A stretch of 64,000 nucleotides of DNA from Arthrobacter sp. UKPF54-2 (GTDB lineage: Bacteria > Actinomycetota > Actinomycetes > Actinomycetales > Micrococcaceae). Below, piece by piece: positions 1 through 8,371 of this stretch. The DNA lies in contig NZ_CP040174.1 in the NCBI RefSeq assembly GCF_007858535.1, positions 62,001 to 126,000 on the forward strand. The letters are read 5' to 3'. Each line of letters opens with the position of its first letter. Positions within the stretch are counted from its first letter, which is position 1. Made by a program: the position numbers and the translations under genes. The notes below the pieces were generated by a model. That model saw only the letters and a list, made by a program, of their open reading frames with translations. It did no database searches and had not been told where the DNA came from.

Positions 1-183
1 AATCAGGACCGCATTGGAGGCGTCCGCGTTGAGGGTGCCCCAGGTCTCGTAGGCGAGGGTGACCTCCGGCAAGGTGGCCCCGGATTCCAACATCAGGGAG
101 CCGACCGACAGGTACTGCACGGTTCCGTCGGGGACCGCGGGCGTGTTTTCGGGTACTCCCGTGCGGGAGACGGCAATCGTCAT
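1..183 (-). CDS. metX: Homoserine O-acetyltransferase, N-terminal part (cut by window edge)
   Basis: Only the first 61 codons are present. The reading frame gives a short N-terminus, then LPEVTLAYETWGTLNADAS, the conserved opening of the alpha/beta-hydrolase-fold homoserine acyltransferases. The family acetylates (sometimes succinylates) the hydroxyl of L-homoserine, the committing step of methionine synthesis, in the cytosol. The start is the ATG at 183, preceded by AGGTTAGG. It lies just downstream of a SAM-IV riboswitch and next to metY, which uses the acetylhomoserine product. The catalytic Ser-Asp-His triad lies outside the window, so acetyl versus succinyl preference cannot be read here. 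Confidence 0.9.
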   Translation of the reverse strand, partial: MTIAVSRTGVPENTPAVPDGTVQYLSVGSLMLESGATLPEVTLAYETWGTLNADASNAVLI

Positions 184-203
184 GTGGGGACCTAACCTCG
201 CGC

Positions 204-312
204 TTGCCCGCCGTCAGCAGACCGGCAGGCCAGGTCTTCACCCGGGGCACCCCGCCGCGGAAGGAGGGTTGCCGGCCAGCAAGCCGGGGCTGTCACTGGC
301 ACTCATGACCTG
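204..312 (-). ncRNA. SAM-IV riboswitch upstream of metX
   Basis: Read on the minus strand, the leader has GGTCATGAG at the 5' side of P1 closing with GAAGACC, a CCCCGGCTTGCTGGCCGGC core and a GGGGTGCCCCGGG element, as I remember the actinobacterial SAM-IV class. P1 pairs CAGGTC (307-312) with GACCTG (231-236). A downstream hairpin at 206-230, GCCTGCCG paired with CGGCGGGC, matches the extra 3' stem of SAM-IV. The RNA ends about 20 nt before the metX ATG, so SAM binding probably blocks ribosome access or ends transcription. A covariance-model search would settle the class. Confidence 0.88.
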
Positions 313-317
313 CGTTG

Positions 318-323
318 ATTCTA
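318..323 (-). promoter_or_regulatory. Probable -10 box of the metX riboswitch transcript
   Basis: On the minus strand TAGAAT is followed by seven bases and then the GGTCATGAG of riboswitch stem P1. The metY copy has the same arrangement with TAGACT. The transcript would therefore begin at, or one base from, the aptamer. No convincing -35 box is visible. Confidence 0.6.
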
Positions 324-492
324 CGAAACCCGGGGGCGCAAGCGCGAAGATTATGACGTCCATGTGACAGTCGGATCCCTGCACACCGCAGTTTCCCCAC
401 CTTTGAGGGACGTGTACGGCGGGTGGCCGCAAAGTGCCGGCGAGTCCCGGCGTCGTGCCCGCAAAGGTGGGGAGATTCCGGGACGGCGGCGC

Positions 493-1809
493 TCAGGCGT
501 CCTTGGCCGCCCGGAAGCCGGCGTCGAGGTCCGCGATGATGTCGTCAATGTGTTCGAGCCCCACCGACAGCCGCACCAGCCCCGGATTGACGCCGGCCAC
601 CGCCTGCTGTTCCGGCGAGAGCTGGCTGTGCGTGGTCGACGCCGGGTGGATCACCAGCGAGCGCACATCGCCGATATTCGCCACGTGGGAATGCAGTTCG
701 AGGGCGTCGACGAAGCGTTTGCCGGCCTCCGCTCCCCCGGCGAGGTTGAAAGCGACGACGGCGCCGGTCCCCTTGGGCCCGTACTTGCGGCCGCGCTCGT
801 ACCAGGGGCTGGACGGCAGCCCCGCGTAGGCGACGGATTCGACGTCGTCCCTGGCTTCCAGCCATTCGGCCACCCGGGAGGCGTTGGCGACGTGCCGTTC
901 CACCCGCAGGCTCAGGGTCTCGAGGCCCTGGGCGATGAGGAAGGCATTGAACGGGGACACGGCCGAGCCGAGGTCGCGCAGCAGCTGGACCCTTGCCTTG
1001 AGGATGTAGGACAGGTTCGCCCCGAGCGCCCCGTCCGCCCCGAGGTCCGGGGCGTAGACCAGGCCGTTGTAGGTGGGGTCCGGGGTGTTGAAGCCGGGGA
1101 AACGTTCCGGGTCCTTGCCGAAGTCGAAGTTGCCGGAGTCCACAATCACGCCGGCGATCGCAGTTCCGTGGCCGCCGAGGTACTTGGTGGCCGAGTGGAC
1201 CACAATGTCGGCGCCCCACTCGATCGGCCGGATGAGGTACGGGGTGGAGAGGGTGTTGTCCACGATCAGCGGCACCCCGGCCTGATGGGCCACCTGCGCG
1301 ATGCCCTCGATGTCCAGCACGTCCTGGCGGGGGTTGGAGACCACCTCGCCGAAGAACAGTTTGGTGTTCGGCTGCACGGCATCGCGCCACTGCGCCAGGT
1401 TGTCCGGGTCCTCCACGAACGTCACGGAGATGCCGAACTTCTTCAGCGTGTGGGCCAGCAGGTTGTAGGTGCCGCCGTACAGGCTGGGGCTGGCCACGAC
1501 GTGGTCCCCGGCCTCGGCGATGTTGAGGATCGCGAAGGTCTCCGCAGCCTGGCCGGAGCTGAGCAGGAGCGCGCCGAGGCCGCCTTCGAGGCTCGCGACC
1601 CGCTGCTCCACAGCGTCCTGGGTGGGATTGCCGATCCGGGTGTAGATGGGGGCGAGTTCGGCGAGCGCGAACCGGTTGGCGGCGCTTTCGGCGCTGGGGA
1701 AGACGAACGACGTCGTCTGGTAGATCGGCAGCGACCGGGCGCCGGTGGCGGCGTCCGGCTCCTGGCCGGCGTGGATCTGACGGGTTTCAAAGGACCAGGC
1801 GTTTGACAT
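493..1809 (-). CDS. metY: O-acetylhomoserine aminocarboxypropyltransferase (sulfhydrylase)
   Basis: The product is 438 aa, a cytosolic PLP enzyme of the Cys/Met metabolism family that makes homocysteine from O-acetylhomoserine and sulfide. The N-terminus has FETRQIHAGQEPDAATGAR and IYQTTSFVF. The cofactor lysine lies in VVHSATKYLGGHGTAIAG, and the C-terminus has RLSVGLEHIDDIIADL. An insert around residues 230-260 (FPGFNTPDPTYNGLVY) is typical of the long sulfhydrylase branch rather than short cystathionine gamma-synthases. The ATG at 1809 follows GGAG at good spacing; the longer open frame upstream runs into the riboswitch and is rejected. It has its own SAM-IV leader, so metY and metX can be controlled separately. 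Confidence 0.95.
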   Translation of the reverse strand: MSNAWSFETRQIHAGQEPDAATGARSLPIYQTTSFVFPSAESAANRFALAELAPIYTRIGNPTQDAVEQRVASLEGGLGALLLSSGQAAETFAILNIAEAGDHVVASPSLYGGTYNLLAHTLKKFGISVTFVEDPDNLAQWRDAVQPNTKLFFGEVVSNPRQDVLDIEGIAQVAHQAGVPLIVDNTLSTPYLIRPIEWGADIVVHSATKYLGGHGTAIAGVIVDSGNFDFGKDPERFPGFNTPDPTYNGLVYAPDLGADGALGANLSYILKARVQLLRDLGSAVSPFNAFLIAQGLETLSLRVERHVANASRVAEWLEARDDVESVAYAGLPSSPWYERGRKYGPKGTGAVVAFNLAGGAEAGKRFVDALELHSHVANIGDVRSLVIHPASTTHSQLSPEQQAVAGVNPGLVRLSVGLEHIDDIIADLDAGFRAAKDA

Positions 1810-1865
1810 TGAAGTGCTCCTGCGGGACTGGGCACGCACCGACCTGCCCCCGGAGGGCCGGACCG

Positions 1866-1990
1866 GCGCTGGCGCCGCGCTTGCCGTCCGGCGGGCGCCG
1901 GAGGGCCAGGTCTTCACCCGGGGCACCCCACCGCGTTAGGAGGGTTGCCGGCCAGCAAGCCGGGGCTCGATGCTGGCGCTCATGACCTGG
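1866..1990 (-). ncRNA. SAM-IV riboswitch upstream of metY
   Basis: This is a second copy of the metX leader element. P1 pairs CCAGGTC (1984-1990) with GACCTGG (1906-1912), and the central GCCCCGGCTTGCTGGCCGGC block and GGGGTGCCCCGGGTGAAGAC are almost the same as in the metX copy. A downstream hairpin at about 1870-1900 has GGCGCC arms. About 55 nt separate the element from the metY ATG. The two copies differ mainly in the P2 loop and in the linker after CCCTCC, so they are separate functional copies and not a recent exact duplication. Confidence 0.88.
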
Positions 1991-1994
1991 CTTC

Positions 1995-2000
1995 AGTCTA
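1995..2000 (-). promoter_or_regulatory. Probable -10 box of the metY riboswitch transcript
   Basis: On the minus strand TAGACT is followed by seven bases and then GGTCATGAG of the aptamer, the same geometry as upstream of metX. Transcription would start at the first base pair of P1. A -35 element is not obvious. Confidence 0.6.
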
Positions 2001-2215
2001 GGAACCCGCCCCGGCCGCTGGATAGCTTTGTGACGAATATGAAAGCGGGCGGCCGGGGGCACCGAGTGTCCGCGGACCTCCCGCCGACGCCGCGGAACCG
2101 CCGGCATTCCGGGCGGATCGGGCGCCCACCCAGCGCACGAAAATGACATCCTACGATGGTTAGGCGACCCTAAGCTGAGAGCTCCATCACAAAGTGCCAA
2201 GATGAGGGCATGCGC

Positions 2216-2848
2216 ATGGATCACGTCTCTTACGCCTGTGAACAAGATGGCCTCGCGGCCACCACCGAACGTATTGCGTCCGCCCTCGGCGTCGAAGCCG
2301 TCAAGGGCGGGGTACACCCCCGATTCGGGACCCGCAACATGATTATCCCGCTCGCCGGGCACAAGTACCTGGAGGTTGTGGAGGTCCTGGACCACCCCGC
2401 CTCGGACAAGGCGCCGTTTGGCCAGGCCGTGCGTGCCCGCTCGGCAGCCGGCGGCGGCTGGATGGGCTGGTGCGTCGAGGTGGACGACCTCGCCCCCTTC
2501 GAGGAACGCCTGGGCCGCTCCGCCGTCAACGGCAACCGCAAGTTTCCGGACGGCCGCGAACTCATCTGGAAGCAGATCGGCATCCTGGGCCTGATCGCCG
2601 ACCCGCAGGTACCCTACATGCTCAAGTGGGAGGGCGATCCGGAACTGCACCCGTCCAACGCCTACGCGAGCAACGTCAAGATGTCCGCGCTCACCATCGC
2701 CGGCTCGGCCGAACGCGTCACCGAGTGGCTGGGCGAACCGGTGGAGAAGCCGCTGGAGGACGTGGACGTGAACTGGCTGGCTCCGCACGGAACGCCGGGG
2801 ATCCTGTCCGTCACCTTTGAAACCGATTCCGGAGCCGTCACGATCTGA
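2216..2848 (+). CDS. VOC/glyoxalase-like domain protein
   Basis: The product is 210 aa and resembles the Glyoxalase_3 type of the vicinal-oxygen-chelate fold. It opens with MDHVSYACEQDGLAATTERI, has HKYLEVVEVLDHPASDKAPFG in the first half and ends with a second beta-rich repeat. Proteins of this kind are widespread in actinobacteria and their substrate is generally unknown, so only the fold is assigned. The ATG at 2216 is preferred to the ATG at 2210 because GAGGG at 2205-2208 is then seven bases away. It stands alone and converges on the oxygenase gene across a strong hairpin. Confidence 0.75.
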   Translation: MDHVSYACEQDGLAATTERIASALGVEAVKGGVHPRFGTRNMIIPLAGHKYLEVVEVLDHPASDKAPFGQAVRARSAAGGGWMGWCVEVDDLAPFEERLGRSAVNGNRKFPDGRELIWKQIGILGLIADPQVPYMLKWEGDPELHPSNAYASNVKMSALTIAGSAERVTEWLGEPVEKPLEDVDVNWLAPHGTPGILSVTFETDSGAVTI

Positions 2849-2864
2849 CGTTTCCTGCCAACAC

Positions 2865-2916
2865 TTCGGCCGCCAGCAGCGGGTGCCAATGATGCCACCC
2901 ACCGCTGGCGGCCGAA
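2865..2916. terminator. Bidirectional terminator hairpin between convergent genes
   Basis: A perfect 13-bp inverted repeat, TTCGGCCGCCAGC at 2865-2877 and its complement at 2904-2916, encloses a 26-nt loop. It sits between the 3' end of the VOC gene and that of the oxygenase gene and can serve both strands. No long T tract follows it. Confidence 0.7.
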
Positions 2917-2996
2917 TTCTCTTAAGCCCCTGGGCGCCGTGGACGCCCCTCATGCGACCCCGGGGCGCGGCCGGGTTTTTGGCGGGCCGCTCGTCC

Positions 2997-4010
2997 TCAG
3001 GCCTTGAGCAGGTCCGGGTGGTGGGCCTCGACGACGTTGGGGTGGGCGCGGAGCCGGTAGCGCAGGGCGTTGTCCCCGTAGGTCTCCAGGATCGGGCTGT
3101 TCGTCGGGTCCACCGAGAGACCGCGGGCCTTGGCCTGGAACTCCGGGCTGACAGCGAGCCGGGGCATGGTCGCATCGAGGGCCGGGTTGTAGAAGAACGG
3201 CAGGGAGATCCGGTCGGTGCCGCGCAGCGGGGAGATCACCCGGTGCAGGGTCGCCTTGAGGTAGCCGTTGGTGGCCAGTTCGAGCATCTCGCCGATGTTG
3301 ACCACAAACGTTCCGGGCACCTGGGGCGCGTCGATCCACTGGCCCTGGTATTCGACCTGGAGTCCGCCCTTGCCGGGCTCGACCAGGAGCAGGGTCAACA
3401 CTCCGCCGTCGCGGTGGGATCCGACGCCCTGCTTGGGTTCGGGATCGGATTCGCCCGGGTAGCGCACGATCTTGAGCATCGGGAACGCCTGGGCGGCAAA
3501 CGCGGCGTCGAAGGTGTCCTCGGGCGCCCCAAGGGAGAGGGCGAGCGCCCGCAGCAGGTCCAGGGAAATGGCGCTGAGCCGCTCGGTCCATTCGGTGACG
3601 ATCCCGCGCATCTCGGGCAGGTTCTCCGGCCAGAGGTTCGGCCCCTCCAGCCTCCAGTAGTCGGCGACGCCGGGTCGGGGCTCGACGGCGTCGCGTTCGA
3701 CGCCGATGTCGATCTGCTCGCGCCAGTCGATGGCGCCGTCGGTGATTTCGCCGCCGACGCGGGTGTAGCCGCGGAACTGGGGGCTGTGCACGTTCTCGAT
3801 CGCCAGCTTCTGGTCCTCTGGCAGGTCGAAGAAGCGGCGGGAGATATCGAGCATTGCGTCGGTGAGTTCCTGCGGGATGCCGTGGCCGGCCAGGTAGATG
3901 AATCCGACGTCGTGCATGGCGTCGCGCAAGTCATCCCGGAACCGGGCGGCCTCGTCCGGGCTTGCGCTCAAGCGGGAGAAATCCAACACGGGGAGTGATT
4001 CGAGCGTCAA
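2997..4010 (-). CDS. Isopenicillin N synthase-like 2-oxoglutarate/Fe(II) dioxygenase
   Basis: The product is 337 aa with a DIOX_N-type N-terminus (IPVLDFSRLS-like, then HDVGFIYLAGHGIP) and the double-stranded beta-helix core. The iron ligands are visible as H199 and D201 (SHRDGG) and H256 (LHRVISP). The 2-oxoglutarate-binding pair R267/S269 is in DRISLPFFYNP. The family oxidises small molecules with O2 and 2-oxoglutarate; the substrate cannot be predicted. The start is a TTG at 4010, with AAAGGA about 11 bases upstream; the nearby ATG is out of frame and stops at once. It is divergent from no close gene and lies in no clear operon. Confidence 0.85.
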   Translation of the reverse strand: MTLESLPVLDFSRLSASPDEAARFRDDLRDAMHDVGFIYLAGHGIPQELTDAMLDISRRFFDLPEDQKLAIENVHSPQFRGYTRVGGEITDGAIDWREQIDIGVERDAVEPRPGVADYWRLEGPNLWPENLPEMRGIVTEWTERLSAISLDLLRALALSLGAPEDTFDAAFAAQAFPMLKIVRYPGESDPEPKQGVGSHRDGGVLTLLLVEPGKGGLQVEYQGQWIDAPQVPGTFVVNIGEMLELATNGYLKATLHRVISPLRGTDRISLPFFYNPALDATMPRLAVSPEFQAKARGLSVDPTNSPILETYGDNALRYRLRAHPNVVEAHHPDLLKA

Positions 4011-4157
4011 CGTCTCATAGTCCTTTGCAGCGGGTTTGGCAAGCCGGAGCCTGTAACAACTCCAATGTTACGGACCGGGCCGCTGCGGAGAGAGTCTCGT
4101 GTCGAAATAAGTCATTCTGCTTGCGGCCCCCTGGAGGTCTCCGGCGGTGCCCGCGCG

Positions 4158-4949
4158 CTAGCCCAGGCCGATTGCCTCGCCGAACAGGCTGAAGCCGACG
4201 AAGGCCACGATGTCCAGCAGCGCATGCGCGATCACCAGGGGCATCACCCGGCGCGTCTTTGTATAGATGAGCGCGAAGATGACGCCCATGACGGCGTTGC
4301 CGATGAAGGGCCCGAAGCCCTGGTACAGGTGGTAGCTGCCGCGGAGCATGGAACTGGCGAAGATCGCCAGCGGCATGCCCCAGCCGAACTTGCCCAGCCG
4401 GTCCAGCAGGTAGCCCACCACAATCACTTCCTCCACGATCCCGTGCCGGATCGCGGACAGGATGAGGACCGGCACCGTCCACCAGTAGGAGTCCAGCGCG
4501 CTGGGGATGATCGCCGTCGTGATCCCCAGCGCGCGGCCGGCCGCGTAGAGGCCCAGCGAGGGGATCCCGATCAGCGCGGCCAGGCCCAGGCCCTGGAGCA
4601 GGTCCTTGCCGGGCCGGGCGAAGTTGAAGCCGAGTTTCCGGAACGCCGAGGCACCGGTGCCGCCTCTGAAAGTGCCCCCGGCCGGGTCGGCGGGCCGGTG
4701 TTCGGTGAGGAAGTAGATCACCAGCACCACGGGGACCAGGGCGAACAGGATGTCCAGCAGCTGGTAGGTGAGGTCGAAGTATTCGCGGCTGCTCTGCGAG
4801 CGGTTCAGCGTCGAGGTCCCCTGCGCCAGCGGCGCCCTGGTCATTTTGTCCAGCAGCTGCACCACCGAGTACACCGCCGACTGCCCGAGGGAAAGCCCCA
4901 GGACGATCCAGACTTCAAGCCGCAGCCGACGGCGGGAGGGAACCAACAT
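4158..4949 (-). CDS. CPBP-family intramembrane metalloprotease
   Basis: The product is 263 aa with several hydrophobic segments. The CAAX protease/bacteriocin-processing family motifs are present: glutamate pair in RHGIVEEVIVVGYLLDRLG, a histidine in GSYHLYQGFG, and NAVMGVIFALIYTKTRRVMP followed by LVIAHALLDIVAFVG. Family members are membrane proteases or immunity-type proteins; the substrate is unknown. I take ATG 4949 as start because the longer version (to 4988) would run into the divergent phosphatase promoter. The start lies 56 bp from the divergent histidine-phosphatase gene, so the two share an intergenic promoter region. Confidence 0.8.
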   Translation of the reverse strand: MLVPSRRRLRLEVWIVLGLSLGQSAVYSVVQLLDKMTRAPLAQGTSTLNRSQSSREYFDLTYQLLDILFALVPVVLVIYFLTEHRPADPAGGTFRGGTGASAFRKLGFNFARPGKDLLQGLGLAALIGIPSLGLYAAGRALGITTAIIPSALDSYWWTVPVLILSAIRHGIVEEVIVVGYLLDRLGKFGWGMPLAIFASSMLRGSYHLYQGFGPFIGNAVMGVIFALIYTKTRRVMPLVIAHALLDIVAFVGFSLFGEAIGLG

Positions 4950-5005
4950 GCCTATATCTTGCCTGCCGTTCCCGGATGTTGACTGCACGTGCCTATGCTT
5001 GGGCT

Positions 5006-5686
5006 GTGAGCGCGCCCGGGAGAATCTTCATGATCCGGCATGGCCAGTCCGCCGCCAATGCCGACACCTCCATCTACAACCGGGTGCCCGACTACCGCAT
5101 CCCGCTGACCCCGCTCGGCGTCGAGCAGGCCACGGCCGCCGGCGAGCAGCTCCGGCGCCAGCTGGACGGCCAGCAGGTGTGCGTCTACGTCTCCCCCTAC
5201 CTGCGCGCCTACCAGACCCTGGAGGCCCTGAAGCTGGGCCCGCTCACCGAGCGCGTGATCGAGGAGCCCCGGCTGCGTGAGCAGGACTGGGCAAACTTCC
5301 AGATCGCCGGCGACATCGAGGACCAGAAGGAGCTCCGCAACGCCTACGGGCACTTCTTCTATCGTTTCCGCGAGGGCGAGTCCGGCTCCGACGTCTACGA
5401 CCGGATCTCCTCCTTTATGGAGACCCTGTACCGGCACTGGTCCAAGCCCAGCTACGCGCCCAACGCTTTGTTCGTGACCCACGGCCTGACCATGCGGCTG
5501 TTCTGCATGCGCTGGTTCCACTGGTCGGTGGAGTACTTCGAGTCGCTGAACAACCCGGACAACGCCGAGATCCGCACCCTGCTGCGCTCCGCGGAGGGCA
5601 AGTACGAACTGGACAAGCCGTTCAGCCAGTGGGAGGAGCGCCGGGTGGACGAGACCGTGCTCGACGCGCCGCCGATGTTCTTCTAG
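5006..5686 (+). CDS. Histidine phosphatase family protein (phosphoglycerate mutase-like)
   Basis: The product is 226 aa. The branch-1 signature is RHGQSAAN with the phospho-accepting H12, followed by TPLGVEQATAAGEQL, SPYLRAYQTLEAL and FVTHGLTMRLFCMRW carrying the second catalytic histidine. Members range from cofactor-dependent phosphoglycerate mutases to general phosphatases, and specificity is not readable here. The GTG at 5006 is chosen: TATGCT lies six bases before it and there is no Shine-Dalgarno sequence, which suggests a leaderless mRNA. An upstream ATG at 4976 would place the promoter inside the gene. Confidence 0.85.
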   Translation: MSAPGRIFMIRHGQSAANADTSIYNRVPDYRIPLTPLGVEQATAAGEQLRRQLDGQQVCVYVSPYLRAYQTLEALKLGPLTERVIEEPRLREQDWANFQIAGDIEDQKELRNAYGHFFYRFREGESGSDVYDRISSFMETLYRHWSKPSYAPNALFVTHGLTMRLFCMRWFHWSVEYFESLNNPDNAEIRTLLRSAEGKYELDKPFSQWEERRVDETVLDAPPMFF

Positions 5687-5726
5687 CCGGAGTTTCCTAG
5701 ACCAAAGCCCTCCAGCCGACGGCGTC

Positions 5727-7115
5727 CTAGCCCGCCGGGGGCTCCTTGAGGGCGATCACCTGGTGGAACTTTCCGCTTGGCCCGCTCTCTTCCGGTGCCT
5801 CCTCCGCACGGACCAGCTCCACGTTCGCCAGGCCCTGGCCGGCCAGGAAACCGGCCAGCTTCGCCGCCACGTCCTGCCATACCGCGCCCGCCGAGGCGCC
5901 GGGCTCCGGCTGGAGCCGCACCCGCAGGGTCGCGGGCCCGGTCTGGACCAGCTGGCAGCGGTGCACTCCCGGCGCGTCGTCCACCGGGGCGGTGATGGCC
6001 AGTGGCAGCACACTCACCGTGGCGCCGCGTCCGTCCTCCAGGTGCAGGACGTCGTCGTGCCGGCCGGCCACCCGGATGGCGGGCAGCGGGTTGCCGCACT
6101 CGCAGGGTCCGCCCCGGGCAACCACGGAGTCGCCGAGGTCGTAGCGGATCAGCGGCTGGACCCGGTTGGCGAGGTTGGTGAGCAGCACCGTGTGGGACGG
6201 CTGCCCGGCGGGGGTGGGCCGGTAGTCCGCCTCGACCGGCTCGAGGATGACCCAGTCGCTGTTGACGTGCAGCCAGCCGCGGGGGCAGTCCAGGGCGATC
6301 GGGGTGAACTCGGAGGCGGCGTAGACGTTGTGCACGGCCCCGCCCAGCGCCGCGGCCAGGCGCTGCCGGTCGCCCAGGGATTCGCCGCTGGACTCCACGA
6401 TCACGGGTCGGATGTGCAGCCTTCCCGCATCCTGCTCCCCGGCCAGCAGTTCGAGTGCGCTGGGGTAGCCCACCACAAGGGCCGGGTCGAAGGCGTTGAG
6501 CGCCTGCACCAGCTGAACCAGCGGCTGCTGCACGGAAAACAGCCGGTAGGCGCGGCGGCGGCCGCGGCTGCGGCGCCGTTCTGACTCGAGCCAGACCACC
6601 CCGGCGAAGTGGCCGCCGTCGCCCACCACGACGGCGGTGCGGATCCCGCGCCGCAGCATCGCCAGCAGCCGGCGGGCGTCCAGGGCCGACCCGACGATCC
6701 GGACGCCCTGGGCCCGGTAGCAGGCGACGGCGTCGGGGTCGTGCACGAACAGTCCGGGGTGGCCGGTGGTTCCGGAGCTGGTGCAGGCGAAGTAGCGGCC
6801 GCGGTAGCGGGTGCCGACCAGGGACGGATCGGCCACAAAGGCCTCGAGGTCCGCCCGGGTGACGGCAGGGTCGGTGACCCAGTCGTCGAAGCGAGCCATC
6901 AGCTGCGGCTTGGTGACCGGGGGCAGGTCCCGGAGCTGGATGTCCCCGGCCGGAAGGCCGCGGTAGAGCGCCCGGTAGAACGGGGAGGCGGTGCGGGCAT
7001 GGGCCACAAGGGCTGCCAGCCGGGCGTCCCGGCGTCGGGCCAGCGCCCGTTCCCCGCCGTGTTGGGCGCGCACCAGATCGATCATGATGGCGAGTTCCCT
7101 GGCGAAGCCGGCCAT
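5727..7115 (-). CDS. PaaK-like adenylate-forming ligase (F390 synthetase-related)
   Basis: The product is 462 aa and belongs to the phenylacetate-CoA ligase/coenzyme F390 synthetase branch of AMP-forming enzymes. Visible features are the P-loop-like YFACTSSGTTGHPGLFVHD, YAASEFTPIALDCPRGWLHVN and LTNLANRVQPLIRYDLGDSV. A four-cysteine-poor CECGNPLPAIRVAGRHDD stretch matches PaaK relatives. The C-terminal domain is divergent. The start is well supported by GGGAGGAAC ahead of ATG 7115. It is the last gene of the tdh-kbl-oxidase-hutI run, 33 bp after hutI. No paa genes are nearby, so an aromatic or amino-acid-derived carboxylate is possible but unproven. Confidence 0.75.
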   Translation of the reverse strand: MAGFARELAIMIDLVRAQHGGERALARRRDARLAALVAHARTASPFYRALYRGLPAGDIQLRDLPPVTKPQLMARFDDWVTDPAVTRADLEAFVADPSLVGTRYRGRYFACTSSGTTGHPGLFVHDPDAVACYRAQGVRIVGSALDARRLLAMLRRGIRTAVVVGDGGHFAGVVWLESERRRSRGRRRAYRLFSVQQPLVQLVQALNAFDPALVVGYPSALELLAGEQDAGRLHIRPVIVESSGESLGDRQRLAAALGGAVHNVYAASEFTPIALDCPRGWLHVNSDWVILEPVEADYRPTPAGQPSHTVLLTNLANRVQPLIRYDLGDSVVARGGPCECGNPLPAIRVAGRHDDVLHLEDGRGATVSVLPLAITAPVDDAPGVHRCQLVQTGPATLRVRLQPEPGASAGAVWQDVAAKLAGFLAGQGLANVELVRAEEAPEESGPSGKFHQVIALKEPPAG

Positions 7116-7148
7116 GTGCGTTCCTCCCTGGTCTCCGGGGCGACCCGG

Positions 7149-8360
7149 TCAGCGGGCGCGGACCCCGGCCCGCCAGACGGCGTGGGTGAGCGGCATCCCG
7201 GGCCGGTACGCCAGGTGGGTGGCGGACGGGGCGTTGAGCAGGTGCAGGTCCGCCCGGTGCCCGACGGCGATCGAGCCGACCGCACGCTGGCCGTCGACGT
7301 CGTTCCCGGTGTCCCGGCCCAGCGCCAGCGCACCGCCGTAGGTCGCCGCCCGGACGGCCTCATGCACACTGAGCCGCATCTGCAGCACGGCCGTGGTGAC
7401 GCAAAACGCCATCGAGCTCGTGTAGGAGGTGCCGGGGTTGCAGTTGGAGGCCAGGGCCAGCTGGACGCCGGCGTCGAGCAGTTCCCGGCCGGGTGCCAGC
7501 GGCTGCCGGGTGGACAGGTCGCAGGCCGGCAGGCAGGTCGCCACGGTACCCCGCTCGCCGGCGCCGGCCGCTGCCTCCCAGCCGGCCCAGCTGTCGGCGA
7601 GGGCGTGAACGTCCGCGCGGGAGAGATAGTTCACGTGGTCCACGCTCGCGGCCCCGAATTCGACCGCCAGCCGCACGCCGGGGCCTTCGCCGAGCTGGTT
7701 GCCGTGCACGCGCAGGCCAAGTCCGGCGTCCCGGCAGGCCTGGAGCACACGGCGGGACTGGTCCTCGGTGAAGGCGCCGCGTTCGCAGAAGACGTCAGCC
7801 CAGCGCGCGTACGGCCGGACCGCGGCGAGCATGGGGCCGCAAACCAGGTCCGTGTACTCCTCGGCGTCCATCCCGTCCGGGACCAGGTGCGCGCCGAGGT
7901 AGGTCACCTCGTCAGCAACGGTGGACGCGATCCGCGCGCTGCGGGCCTCGTTGTCGACGTCGAGGCCGTAGCCGGTTTTGGTCTCGAGGTAGGTGGTGCC
8001 CTGCGCGACGGCCTCGGCCACGCGGCCCAGCGCCAGCCGGGTGAGGTCGAAATCGCTGGTGCTCCGGGTGGCGCCGGTGGTGACGGCGATGCCGCCGGCG
8101 CTGTAGCTCTCCCCCGCCATCCGGGCCTCGAACTCCGCGGTCCGGTCGCCGGCAAAGATCAGGTGCGTGTGCGAATCGACCCAGCCGGGCAGGAGCGCGC
8201 GGTGCGCCGCGTCGACGGCGTCGTCGGCCGCGGGGGCCTCGGCGGCGGCACCGATCCAGGCGATGCGTTCGCCCTCGATCACAACCGCCGCGTCCTTGAG
8301 GACCCGGTGCTCGGTGTCCTGGGTCATCAGTTCAGCGATGTTGGTGATCAGGGTGCTCAT
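7149..8360 (-). CDS. hutI: Imidazolonepropionase
   Basis: The product is 403 aa, full family length, of the amidohydrolase superfamily. It opens the ring of 4-imidazolone-5-propanoate to N-formimino-glutamate in histidine breakdown. The metal site DSHTHLIFAGDRTAEFEARM, YLETKTGYGLDV, a histidine in LRVHGNQLGEGPG and SVDHVNYLSRADV are all visible. The ATG at 8360 begins MSTLITNIAELMTQD, 11 bp after the oxidase stop. The longer open frame continuing upstream overlaps that gene and is a shadow. The other hut genes are not in the window. Confidence 0.92.
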   Translation of the reverse strand: MSTLITNIAELMTQDTEHRVLKDAAVVIEGERIAWIGAAAEAPAADDAVDAAHRALLPGWVDSHTHLIFAGDRTAEFEARMAGESYSAGGIAVTTGATRSTSDFDLTRLALGRVAEAVAQGTTYLETKTGYGLDVDNEARSARIASTVADEVTYLGAHLVPDGMDAEEYTDLVCGPMLAAVRPYARWADVFCERGAFTEDQSRRVLQACRDAGLGLRVHGNQLGEGPGVRLAVEFGAASVDHVNYLSRADVHALADSWAGWEAAAGAGERGTVATCLPACDLSTRQPLAPGRELLDAGVQLALASNCNPGTSYTSSMAFCVTTAVLQMRLSVHEAVRAATYGGALALGRDTGNDVDGQRAVGSIAVGHRADLHLLNAPSATHLAYRPGMPLTHAVWRAGVRAR

Positions 8361-8371
8361 GGTTCCATTCT

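Noticed and set aside
364..1806. 480-codon open frame on the plus strand
   Set aside because: It is antisense to metY, has repetitive Arg/Gly/Asp-rich composition and no family motif. High-GC codon bias creates such frames.
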